Below, piece by piece: positions 1-10,699 of a DNA stretch of 64,000 nt. Numbering within the stretch: position 1 is the first letter of the stretch; every line of letters begins with the position of its first letter. The notes below the pieces were generated by a model. That model saw only the letters and a program-made list of their open reading frames with translations. It did no database searches and was not told where the DNA came from. The stretch is taken from contig CM076154.1 in NCBI GenBank assembly GCA_038025085.1, positions 17,272,001-17,336,000 on the forward strand, written 5' to 3'. Origin of the DNA: Tetragonia tetragonoides. Taxonomy: Eukaryota; Streptophyta; Magnoliopsida; Caryophyllales; Aizoaceae. The translations under genes and the position numbers were made by a program.

Positions 1-160
1 ATTGGAGATGAATTTGTTATGTAATGTTTAATCCATTGAATCAGTTGCAACTTTTATTTCAATTTTGTTACCTAATAAACAGTTACTCCATATAATTATA
101 TGCTACTCATAAATTGTGATTATTATTGTTGTTTTGGTTTAATAAATTTGATATCTTTGC

Positions 161-2649
161 ATGGAACAAGGAAGATGGAATACTCAGCTTACCCTATTAT
201 TATGTTATTATGGCGGAGATATTATTGAAAAGGATGGAGATGTTAGTTATAGTGGTGGAAGGTTCTGTTTTGTGCTTGCCGATAGTCAGATGTGTTTTAG
301 TGAGTTACTCAAAAAGATATACGAGAGTATGGAGCTTGACCAAGTAGTTCTGAATTGAAGGTGAAAGTGAAATATAAGACTCTTGGATGTGTAAAAGTAA
401 TACCACTGGAAAATGACAACTCATTAAGTGCTTTTTGGGCTAGTGTAAGACACTCATTGACACCATCGATGGAGTTGTATGTTGATGTGATACCAATTGA
501 AAAGTGTATTAATCTAAGCTTACCATCATATCCTAGTTCCTCAACAATGGAAAACCCACCATTTAGCGGGTCTTTTACTAGAATGCTCATCGATGATCAA
601 TACTTTGTGGAACAAAACTTGTGTTCTTTCAATCGTGGTGGTGAGCACCACATGTTGAGGGATATGAATGATGTTGGGTATGATAGTGAACCTGATTCTC
701 CGAGGAGTGAAGACATTGAAGGAGATGGATCTGGAGATGAGCAGGTTGATGTTGGTTCTGGTGCTCCTATTCCAGACTTTGCTAGCGTCACTCCTATTAA
801 TGAATCTTTTGTTAATTCTTGGAGGAGTTGGACGGCTAAATATGTATTTAAAGAGGGCGATGAATTTCGTCCTGATCATGAATTTGATAATAAGACGGTG
901 CTGAAGGATGTGGTAAAAGTATATTCCATAATGAGGAACCAGGGTTTCAAAGTCAAGCGGTCTAGTGAAGATTTAGTGACACTTGTATGTAATAGGGATC
1001 CACCATGTCATTGGTGGCTTCATGCAAGTAAAAGCAAATTCTCGGATGCTTTTAGAATTAGTGTTTACAAAGGCCCACACGCACCCTCTTGTGTTAGTGA
1101 CTCTGTTCCCAAGGATCATTTTCAGCTGGGTTCAGAATTTATTAGCCATAAAATTAAGGATCTTGTGCGTGCAGACACCTCTATTAAAGTTCGTGCCATC
1201 ATAGAGGTAATATAAGAACGTTTTAAGTATACCATCTCATACATGAAGGCTTGGCTAGCGAAACAACTAGCAATTGCTCATATATTTGGTGATTGGGAGA
1301 GATCCTTTGAAGACCTTCCTCGTTTCATGCAAGCAATGAAAGAAGCAAATCTTGGGACTATTGTACATTTTGCTAACAAGCCGACAACCGACTCATCTGT
1401 TGAGATATTTGGAAGGGTGTTTTGGGCTTTTGCACCTTCTATTGAGGGGTTTAAACATCGTCGTCCCCTTATTAGTATTGATGGAACCCATTTATATGGC
1501 AAGTACAAGGGGACTCTCCTTATTGCAATGGGTTGTGATGCTAATACACAATTGTTCCCACTTGCATTTGCCATTGTTGAAGGGGAGAATGGAAGTAGCT
1601 GGTCTTGGTTTATGGCGTGCATAAGATTATATGTCACTCAAAGACATGATCTTTGTGTTATTTCAGATCGACATCTGGGTATCATGTCCACTATGAACGA
1701 TCCATATGGTGAGTGGCATGAGCCATATGCCCATCATAGACTATGTTTGCGCCATCTTGCCTCCAACTTAAATACTCGACACAAGGATAATCACTTGAGA
1801 AACCTCTTTGGTTGGTCAGCTGAGCAACACCAAGACAAGAAATTTGATGCTGGATTCAAGAAAATAAGTGAAATGAATGCTACTGCTCATAAATATCTTT
1901 CTGATATTCCCTTGTGTATGTGGTCCCTTTGTCATGATGGTGGGAGAAGGTATGGCATCATAACGACTAACTTGTCTGAAGTATTCAATAGTGTGTTGAA
2001 GGGAGCACGTTTTCTACCAATCACAGCCCTTGTGAAGTGCTCATTCTATAGGGTGAATACTTATTTTGTTGAAAGACGTGGATGGACCTTGAAAAGACTT
2101 CATGAACAACATGCATATAGTGAAAAATTGACTAATTTGCTGCAAAACAACATGGCCAAAGCAGCACACCACACTATAGATGCTTACAATCACCAAATTG
2201 GGAAATATCAAGTCACCACTGGCCAAGGAGGTAGGGAGCATAAAGGTGGTCATACTCATATTGTGAACTTCCAGCAAAGGACTTGCACCTGCAAGAAGCT
2301 CCAGTCATACAAGTTCCCATGTTCTCATGTACTTGCTGTTTGCAGAGAATATAGCTTGTCACCGGCTAAATTCATAGACTCATTCTTCTCTTCAATCGAG
2401 TACTATGAAACATACAAGCCAGACTTTGAGCCCATTCCCGATAAAGCCTACTGGACACCTTATACAGGACCAACTGTTATTGCTGACAATAGCATGAAGC
2501 GAGGTAAAGGGCGACCAAAATCAAAGAGGCTTTGAAATGAGATGGATGAGAACCCTCGTGGAAAGGTGACATGTGGTTTGTGTGGAAATAAGGGCCACAA
2601 TAGGAAGACTTGTCATAAAAGAGTGAGGAATGATGTCAATTCTGGGTAA
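161..2649 (+). pseudogene. Mutator-like (MULE/MuDR) transposase, three breaks
   Basis: A MURA-type DDE transposase that would cut and join the ends of a Mutator-like element. In order I see the N-terminal MULE region (CYYGGDI, YSGG; 161-340), the Mutator DNA-binding zinc region (C..PCHWWLHASK, about 985-1,085), the catalytic core (first Asp in SIDGTHLYG near 1,477; second in VISDRH near 1,665; likely Glu in NLSEVFN near 1,975), a SWIM finger CxCx9CxH (2,284-2,325) and a CX2CX4HX4C zinc knuckle (2,575-2,616). Three breaks: loss of one base near 340 (frame 2 to frame 1); in-frame TAA at 1213-1215, best read as CAA to TAA; in-frame TGA at 2533-2535, best read as CGA to TGA, which cuts off the zinc knuckle. 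The start at 161 is the first ATG ahead of the conserved N-terminus. The PMD gene follows 141 bp downstream on the same strand. The family call is very secure; inactivity is inferred. Confidence 0.93.
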
Positions 2650-2790
2650 ACTTATATACTATATACATATTTATTTATTTTTAATATATGTTCTCTTGTA
2701 ATTCATATATTCTGGTTACATGGAGAATTCATAAATTAATTTCTTGTATGTTTTGGAGAATTCATAAATTAGTTTCTTTTTGTAGATTTC

Positions 2791-5700
2791 ATGGAGTTAA
2801 CGGTGGATCCGGGACCTCATGATCCATCCATTCTTACATTACAACAAGACCATAGAAGTCAAGATGTGTGGAGTGGTCAGGTAATGTGCTTTCTGTTTCT
2901 TATTGTCATAGTTGTGGTCCTTGACCTGTGGAGTTCATCAACGTTCTAATTTGCAATGCCACAAAGTGACAAAGGGTCCAACAGAGCAAGAGGTTCTGCA
3001 AAGCAGATTACAAGTAAGCTGAAGAAATGTGAAAATAAACAAAACAGACTAAATCATCTAGCAACTAGGGACATTATATACACACACTGACACACACACA
3101 GTGTAGGCAAAGGCCTCCACATTAATGTTCAGAAATTATTGGTTGAAATAGAACAGATAGTTACCTGACTTAATGGCTAGAACAGATAGTTCAAAGAAGA
3201 AGGTCCATGCAGTTCCTCCAGAATTGATGACTCATTTGTTGAACTAATTATTGGTTTTACAGGTTTCAACACCTTTAAACTGCAGGCAACACTTGAAGGC
3301 TTTGCAAGATTGGGGAGAAAGAGATAGTCGTGTCTTACATTATGTTAGAGAAGCCGGTTTCTATGGCTTACATAGGTTGTGTTTTTTACCTTTAGATAGG
3401 GGACTTATTACCGCTCTAGTAGAGAGGTGGCGTCAAGAGACTCATACATTTCACCTTGCTGTTGGTGAGGCCACCATAACTTTACAAGATGTAGCAGTCT
3501 TGCTGCGCTTGCCAGTGCGTGGCTATCCAGTGACAGGGACTGCCGATCATAATTGGTTTGGGTTGGTAGAGGAGTTGTTAGGATATATAATAGCAATGGG
3601 GATGCTTTCAGGATCTGCTCTAAACATTGGTTGGCTTATAGAAACCTTCAGTGTTCTCCCACCGGATGCAAATGATGCCATTATTCAGTATCATGCTAGA
3701 GCATATATCCTTGCATTGATGGGAGCGACTTTATTTGCTGATAAGTCAGGCAATGAGATTCAGGTCATCTATTTGCCGTTGCTTCGGGATCTTAGGAAAG
3801 CATCAGAGTACAGCTGGGGGGATGCGACACTTGCCTTTATGTATCGCCACCTTTGTCGGGCGTCTAAACGAGGTGTGAAGGATATTGCTGGACCTTTGAT
3901 ACACTTACAGGTAATACACTGACTAGCTTATTCCCATGTGAGGTGTATATGATTTTGTGTTTGATATATTTGTCTTTGGATAGTTGGGGCTTGGGAGTGC
4001 ATTCCTATTGGTAGACCAGTTCTCGGCTCTCATATAGACCCGGATATAGAACCAAATGAGCAGTATCAGCCTGATCGTGATCCTTTAGGATGCAGGTATA
4101 TGATAACTTCATATGTACTCTTACTGTTTAGAAAATTTACTTTAAGCTATAATTTGTTTTTTATTGCATGATGACAGGTGGCTTCGAAGATCACTTCAGA
4201 GGGCTGACTTGCCAAAAGGACTTGCATATTATAGAGAAGCACTGGACCATCAGCATGATGATCAGGTTTATCTCATTTGAGTGTTGCTTTAGCTAGAGAC
4301 TCATTGCATCTTTGTGAATAGTGCTGTTGCTAGTAAGTCAATAACCATTGTTTGTTGTGATTCCTCACAACACCTGCAACACTAAACAATAGGAATGTTG
4401 TGAGGTGGCCAACCAGCTGTCTGAGCACAAGGATAAGACGTATTTTTGTCAAAATATATCCTAGTGGTTTGGGGTCACCTCCTGGAATCCTATATCTTTG
4501 CAATTATGTTCATGCACAAAATACTTGAGAAATTAGGTCTAGCTATCTGATCAGATGAGAAGGATCCTACAATGCAGTAGAGGGATTGTTCAGAACATCA
4601 TACTAGGTTAGGTTGTGGCAGACTTAAGCACTTAGCTGAGTATTCAGTTTCTTGTGTTAAGCTGGAAAAAAAATGCAGTAGTCAGATCTTTAGTCTTTTG
4701 ACTTGTGTTCACAATTATGTTCACGCCTTTTTTTTATATGTAATTTCAAACATATAATTGTTCTGCAATTAGTCAGTTGTTAATTGAACATATAATTGTT
4801 TTCCTGTGATGTTGAGATTGATGTTTAGTTTCTGTGTGTTTATTTGTTTGTGTCTGAATGATATCATGGTGTAATTGCAGGTGAATTGAATTTTTTTTTT
4901 CTAAATGAGCAATCAATTTTTTACTTTGTAGTTTATATGGGAGCCATATACTTCTCAAATCTTGGAGTCACTGCCGGAGGTAGATGACACTGTGTGGCGT
5001 GTTAGGGCCCCACTCATATGTTTTGACATTGTTGAGATGCATTTGCCTGATCGTGTTATGCGTCAATTTGGTCTTCGGCAGTTGGTTCCTATGCCATGTG
5101 ACACTGGTCTTCAGTTGCATAAAACAGATCGTCGTGGAAAGAACAAGATGGATTGGGCCAAACATCATCGTGTCTATGTTTCTGAGTGGGATTGCTGTCT
5201 TCAGAGTGTTGTTACTGGTGATTTATTTCGTGGACAGATGGAGTATAATAATCCTTATATGATATGGTATAGAGGAATTACACGTCGCTTTATTACTCCA
5301 TTATTACCATCATCTCCAACTGAGTATCAACGTGGTTATGCGCAATTGCGTGTGCTGGTAAGTATAATAATCTGCATTTATTTTTTCTAACAACTTCATT
5401 TTATTGATTGTGCTTTACGTCTTATGTAGACCAACGGTATAGCCACCATAGCAAAGAAATGTCAAGGTGAGTTAGATCAAGCTGGTGCGGAGTATCCTCC
5501 AAATGTACGATCTTTACTTGGCGACATAGCGATGTATTGCAACCAATGTCTAAATACAGCTGGTAGTCGACATCTTATTGAGTCTTCACCTGCAGATCGA
5601 CATCTAGAACGACCACCATCGGTTCAAATTTCACCTTCTCCTACACCATCTGTTCAAATTTCACCTTCTCCTACACCATCAGTTCAAATTTCACCTTCTC

Positions 5701-6134
5701 ATACTCCACAAATACTTACTCCACCTCCACTTCAACCTTCTCCACGACCTTTGCCTCAAGCTCCTCCACAGCCTTTGCCTAGACCTACTCCACGAGCCTT
5801 GCCTCGGCCTACTCCTCCACGACCCTTGCCTCGGCCTACTCCTCCACTTATGCCTATTCAACCATGGTCTACGCTTCCAGAAATGCCTGTGGATATGCCT
5901 GCATTTCCTTCCCTTTCCCCTAGCCCTGCCCCTCCAATTACTCCCACTCCACCGGTATCTGCATCTCCTTTTACCAAAACTTCTCCCATTTTGACATTTA
6001 GGCGACGACCTCGGACAACTAAATCTACTTTGAGCTCTACCATGACATCCTCAGTGCAATCATTGTCAACTATCATAGAGTCTCCACCTTCTTTGAGGAT
6101 CGAAGAGAGCATGGGACGAGATGGAGTTCCATAG
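2791..6134 (+). pseudogene. Plant mobile domain (PMD / MAIN-MAIL-like) gene, six exons, one frameshift
   Basis: PMD protein (aminotransferase-like plant mobile domain), a family known both from transposons and from host genes such as MAIN/MAIL1. Exons read from conserved sequence and GT-AG sites: 2791-2880, 3263-3910, 3984-4095, 4178-4265, 4932-5357, 5430-6134. Diagnostic stretches are ALVERWRQETHTFHL and GEATITLQDVAVLL in exon 2, AWECIPIGRP in exon 3 and PLICFDIVEMHLPDRVMRQFG in part in exon 5. Exon 6 encodes a Pro/Ser-rich tail with PSVQISPSPT-type repeats and ends in TAG. Phases agree at every junction except exon 2 to exon 3. There the conserved AWE frame starts at 3986 while exon 2 ends in phase 0, so one base has been lost at the start of exon 3. 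Intron 4 (4266-4931) is the longest apart from intron 1. Its position directly behind a MULE transposase suggests it is the second gene of that element. A functional product would need an alternative acceptor that I do not see. Confidence 0.85.
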
Positions 6135-6720
6135 AGGTCTGGTTCTGCTGTTGTGATGGTGTTATTGCTGGTTCATAGCTACTGTAATGGTGTTTCTCAT
6201 AGGTTTTGTACTGCTAATGTTGTTTAGGTGTGAGCTACTGTTTTGGTTGCTATGGGTGTAAGCAAGAGTAGTGTTGGTTGTATTTTCTTTGGGTGATTTG
6301 AGTTATGTTAACTCAATTTTGGCTTGTATTGACATTATGTTGGTGATTAATGAAATCTTTTAGAGATGTGTAATTTGGATCAACTATCAGTTTATTTTTT
6401 CAATGGAATATAAATTTGGATGAACTGTTGGTTGAGCGGCGTCTAGATTTTTTGCTGCTTCAGTATTTGGTTATGCAGGTTGATATGTCTACAGAGAAAA
6501 TGTGGGGAAAATTAACAAAGAAAAGCGCTGGGAAAATGCAACAGCAAAAGCCGCTGTTGCAGAGAGCTGCTTCCAAAAGCCTCTATGGCGGAGAGCTGCT
6601 CTACAAAGCCTCTATGGCCCAGAGCTGCTTATTAAAGCCGCGCTGGCGCTCAGCAGCTTACTTAAGGCGCTATGGGCCACCGCGCCTTTGCCTTTCGCTA
6701 TAAAAAAAAAAAATTAAATT
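6135..6720 (+). other. 3' flank of PMD gene with short GC-rich degenerate repeats
   Basis: No gene seen. The first 280 bases are T-rich and look like a 3' UTR (ATTAATGAAATC near 6,345). From about 6,545 to 6,710 an approximately 30-36 bp motif related to AAAGCCTCTATGGCGGAGAG is repeated four to five times with decay, followed by a palindromic GGCGC...GCGCC stretch. These could be subterminal repeats of the MULE, but no matching terminal repeat is visible at the left edge of the window, so the element ends are not defined. Two overlapping short open frames here simply follow the repeats. Confidence 0.4.
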
Positions 6721-7178
6721 CGCTTCCAGGCCACAGTCCGATCCTACGTGGTGTATATGTGGGGAAATAGTTTTGAACCGAAGCTAATTTGGGAATTAGT
6801 TTGTGAATGATGTATATTTGAGCAAATCACACAACTATGTTAGTAGATTTTATTTTTTATAAAAAATATTTTTTTAAGAAAATTGTTTTCCATTGTAACC
6901 AAACAATGGAAAATGTGAACGGAAATACATTTTACACTGAAAATGATTTTCATAGATGAATCAAAATAAAATTCATATACATACATGAAATCTGCTAAAA
7001 GCAAAGCGCGTTGGTATACATTTATAGATTCGCTAAGCTACAAAACGCTTCAAGTTTGTGAAGAACCTAACACCAATAGCATGTATGGAATAGTTTATTT
7101 AATCACTTGTGGCTAATTAACTAAGACAGAAACTAAGAAAAAATTAATTACCCTAAACAAGCTTATAACTATATACCT

Positions 7179-7323
7179 ATAACAGATATACCTACTAGGC
7201 TCCGGGATTAATTACCCTAGTTTATTCTCCTCATCATCAAGAAAATCCTGTTTCATGAGCTGCTCCCTGCTGTCTGCTGCTGACTTGAGATTATAACAGA
7301 TATAGCTACTAGGCTCCGGGATT
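7179..7323. repeat. Short direct repeat, 32 bp twice
   Basis: ATAACAGATATACCTACTAG and the following CTCCGGGATT occur at 7,179-7,210 and again with one internal change and one terminal change at 7,292-7,323. The intervening sequence carries GCTCCCTGCTGTCTGCTG, which also appears near 19,055, linking this area to the second copy of the duplicated segment. No coding sense. Confidence 0.6.
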
Positions 7324-7428
7324 GAGAAGGTAGCATAATCCAATTTTTTTTTCCAAGGCAAAGAGGGTCCCTCCAAGACAATTGAACCCAATCAAGGGTT
7401 GCACATGAGGCAGGGATCAGGCCTCGGA

Positions 7429-7880
7429 GGATCCACATAAGCCCCCAGCCAATACAAATTCTTGCCTACTCTTATGATTAGGAAGGATCCTGGCTGGCGG
7501 TTACACCCAAAGTCCCAAAATTTTCGTAACCGGTCCACTGGACCAACAATGTGGTTTCCCGCAGTAAAGCGAACAAGGCTTACACGCCTCCCATGCGCGG
7601 GGAATTTGCGCGTGCAGCCTTCATTGCAGGAATGGTTTGCATTTTACAACAACAACAACAGCAACAGGATCCACATAAGTCCCCCGGCCAAGGCGAATAC
7701 ACCCAGATTCGCAAAATTTTCGTAACCGGTCCACACCAAGGTCCACTGGGCCAACAATGTGGTTTCCCGGAATAAAGCGAACAAGGCTTACACGCCTCCC
7801 ATGCGCGGGGAATTGGCGCGTGCAGCGTTGATTGCAGGACTGATTTGCATTTTACAACAACAACAACTACTACATACTAC
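7429..7880. repeat. Tandem duplication, about 238-bp period, two copies
   Basis: The stretch beginning GGATCCACATAAG at 7,429 recurs from 7,667. Shared landmarks in order are AAAATTTTCGTAACCGGTCC, CCAACAATGTGGTTTCCCG, AAGCGAACAAGGCTTACACG, ATGCGCGGGGAATT and a CAA-rich end. Both copies carry small substitutions and indels. It is moderately GC-rich within AT-rich surroundings. Function unknown; probably part of an unrecognised repeat. Confidence 0.8.
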
Positions 7881-8369
7881 TACTACAAGTACTACTACAA
7901 CTCTGTACTTTACTAACAATTAGGAAAATATCAAAACCGAAATGATAATAACTCATTGATATATTTGTACCGATACATATTTAAGGTGATAAATACCATA
8001 TATTGGACGATAAAACTATTTATGTGATAGGGTTGTAAATAAATTCAACTGAACCGAACCGAAACAAACTGAACTGAAGTTAAGTTATCGGGAATAGAGC
8101 CGAAAATATCATCATCACTGTCTGTACAGGCCACCCAGCTGCATCTGAAAATATACACCCCATCACCAAACTCATATCGACGTTGACAGATGACCATCAC
8201 TCGTTCAAGGAAACCTGAAAATGAGTGCAACCATCTGGAGTTGTTGGGGAGATTTTACAGGTTCCTACGGACGGAAGGAGGCGATAAATGGATGAGCCGA
8301 GAGCACAAGATGCAAGACAAAACACATCAACATTTTTGATCAGCATGTATGCAATGCAAGTCCTCTTAA
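7881..8369. other. Noncoding, nothing recognised
   Basis: AT-rich sequence with no similarity I can name. It contains a short CTA/CAA-rich run at the left and scattered short open frames without domain features. It separates the 238-bp duplication from the segment that recurs at 20.1 kb. Confidence 0.4.
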
Positions 8370-9420
8370 TGCATGAATGTATCTAGAATCGAGATATCTA
8401 TACGTACAGTTGGAGAGTATTGGTTGGGTAATTATGCAAATCATTCACGCGTATGGCAGATGATTAAATACCTAGGATCAGCAAGTTAATTAACAAGTTA
8501 CATAATCTTCACTTTTCTCCAAGTTACATAATCTTTGCATTGACAAATGATGTCTTGAAGCAAATTCAATTCCAGGCAGAGGTTTAAAACAATTAACAGT
8601 CATCAAGAAAGATCAAAACATTAAAGTAATTTAGGAAAAAGTTGGAAAATGCCTTGCAGCTCGAAACTAGCTGTATAATACACATATCACTGTTACAAAT
8701 AAACAATAGATAGATATGATCATATATACATCTTCATCTTGAAAAATCTAATTGTATTAATATTGAGACATTTGCAATAACATATTACATATATACTGAG
8801 ATTATAATTTGGAGCGGATTCCCATTACATTGGTCAAAGGTGTCGATATTTGTCCATATTGTTCTGTACAAAAATTTTGTGATCATTGACAAGATGATCA
8901 AAGGGGTTGATCTATTTGTTCATATGTCGATTGCCCTTTGTTCGAAGATGTTGATATTTGTCCATATTGCTCTGTTCATTTCCCTTTGAACAAAAGTATG
9001 TTTCAACCTTTCGCCCTTCTTATTTGTTGTCTTCTTTTTGTTGCATTCCAGCTAACAAACAGGGGAGCTGATTTTACATTTCATGGCTTTCGATTGCTCC
9101 TAAAATCAACTCTGATTTTAGTACAAGTACCACCATCAAGAATCAATCACTAAATTGGACCAAAACCACACTATCTAAAAGTCTGATAACTCTGATTTTA
9201 TGGCTTTTGATTGCTCTTATAATCGACTATGGAACGTGGTATTGTATATCTCATCAATAACATTCCAAAATGGTTCATTGATAACCTTGCAAATCTTGAG
9301 CACTTTGTTGATCACTTGCTTAACTTCACTCATAAGTTCATAAATAAATGGCAAATGAGGTTTATCATCCTTTTCCATGTGAAATAAGGTTTCTATCAAG
9401 GGAACACTTACTTTGAGAAC
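8370..9420. repeat. Dispersed direct duplication, left copy
   Basis: This stretch is repeated in the same orientation at 20,100-21,050. Shared landmarks are CTAGAATCGAGATATCT, TTAATTAACAAGT, GCAGCTCGAAACTAGCTGTA, TTTTGTTG.ATTCCAGCTAACA and, at the right, the fragment of a hAT-type transposase (GCAAATGAGGTTTATCATC). The left copy carries about 90 bp near 9,190-9,275 that are absent from the right copy. The arrangement suggests either two copies of one decayed transposon or a segmental duplication predating the copia insertion between them. Confidence 0.8.
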
Positions 9421-9695
9421 AACCATAACCTCGTTCCAAACGAATCATCAGCCACAAGAGTTGCAATGCTGATCATTCCTTCAGTTGTTTGTGCCAGGAG
9501 AGAATTTTTCCAATCAAAAAAGGCAAATATGTCTACTTTATTCTCAATCTTTGCTAGCATTAGGAATGGCATTGCAGCCTTAATCGTCGACACTTTTACT
9601 ATGTGACGCTCAGATGTGGGTTGCAACATGAGCTCAAACAATAAAGTATGTCCATAAATGAACTTTGTAAGAGTTTTTTGCTCTATGCATGACAT
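9217..9695 (-). pseudogene. hAT-family (DUF659-type) transposase remnant, C-terminal part
   Basis: On the minus strand, two overlapping frames together read like the region between the DUF659 domain and the hAT dimerisation domain of plant transposase-like proteins. The upstream frame (9695 to 9408) contains LTKFIYGHTLLFELM, VSTIKAAMPFL and LLAQTTEGMISIATLV. The downstream frame (9426 to 9217) contains VPLIETLFHMEKDDKPHLPF, IYELMSEVKQVI and FWNVIDEIYNTTFHSRL. The frame change lies near 9,415. The usual following motif (HAAGYFLNP-like) is missing because similarity stops at 9,217. No BED finger or complete DUF659 is present nearby, so this is an internally deleted relic. The family assignment rests on motif order from memory, not a search. 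Confidence 0.72.
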
Positions 9696-10003
9696 TCTTC
9701 ACAAAGTCCATGATGCCGACTTGGCGTACATTAGAAGACACCATGATGCTGTCTCCTTCCATTGTATGACTGTTTATATGAAACTTTAGAAAAATGGCCT
9801 GAAGGAACGTTAACCGACATGTTTAGATTGTGACAGGAAACATGTGTTGAAACACAATATAACTCGTTGTCAAGCTCGATTTTCCTGTCAAAGTATATAT
9901 AAAGTTGATAAATCTTAGTTCATACTATTTAAACACAACAAAGATACATAAATTGAGCAGAAACTATATACAGACCAAAAAGAAATAAAGATGACCAACA
10001 TAC

Positions 10004-10059
10004 CTCTGGCTTCTTGAATGAGCTACTTCTTTAGATTGCTGGCTTGATTTAGAAGCCAT
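10004..10059 (-). pseudogene. Possible first exon of the decayed hAT gene
   Basis: On the minus strand an ATG at 10059-10057 opens a short Ser/Gln/Lys-rich peptide (MASKSSQQSKEVAHSRSQ) followed by a good donor, AG|GTATGT, at 10,004/10,003. Plant hAT genes often begin with a short first exon of this kind, and the C-terminal remnant lies 300 bp downstream on the same strand. If real, nearly all of the catalytic part has been deleted between 9,700 and 10,000. This is inference; no domain is visible in 18 residues. Confidence 0.3.
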
Positions 10060-10390
10060 GCTTGGTTTAACTTTACTATTAATCTTTCTCTTCTTCATTG
10101 TTTTGTGCATTGATAGAATTGGAGGAGGGCTGAATTTATATGCAAAACCAAGGTGTAAACAAAATCGATGGGGATTGGATTGTCATTCCTTTGTTACAAG
10201 AAATAGAAAGAAATCAAGAATTAAAATAATAAAAAAAATCAAAAGGAAATCATAAATGATTAGATGCTTCTTTTGGTTGATTTTATACCTTTTTTGGTTA
10301 ATTTTATACTTATATTGGATGATCTTATAACAACAATCATCCAGACCATCATTCCTATCTCATTCCCACTGTACTTCTACAAATGATTTA

Positions 10391-10690
10391 GGGTATGTTT
10401 GGCACAACTAGCTGTTTTGCTAGCTGAAAAGTTAAAATATGGTAAGAAATAAGCAGAAAATGGCCAAATTTTTTATGAAATGGTAACAAATTAGCTGTTT
10501 TGCTAGCTGAAAGCCTGAAATTGAAGGCTTGCATGGATAGCATTCAGATTTTTTTAATTGTTTCTGGAACTTAAAGTTGAAAATAATCTAATAATCTATC
10601 TGCTAACAGATCGAGGGTGAAAGCAGTAACTGAAAGATGAAAGTTGTAGCTTTAATCTAAAAGCTAACTGATTTTGCCGATCACACATTT
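10391..10690. mobile_element. Possible hAT-like MITE
   Basis: About 300 bp starting GGGTATGTTTGGCACAACTA and ending in a decayed inverted copy (GATTTTGCCGATCACAC). The start resembles the GTGTTTGG-type ends of the clearer MITE at 33,222. An internal motif, AGCTGTTTTGCTAGCTGAAA, occurs at about 10,420 and again at about 10,493. No clear target duplication. Weak call. Confidence 0.3.
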
Positions 10691-10699
10691 ACTCTTTTT

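Noticed and set aside
1..160. Left terminal inverted repeat of the MULE
   Set aside because: No stretch here is the inverse of anything at 6.1-6.8 kb; the end must lie upstream of the window or has decayed.
2645..2791. In-frame splicing of the MULE transposase to the PMD gene (donor GGGTAAAC, acceptor TTTTGTAG)
   Set aside because: The join would put PMD out of frame and hit a stop within a dozen codons; the PMD ATG at 2,791 gives the conserved frame on its own.
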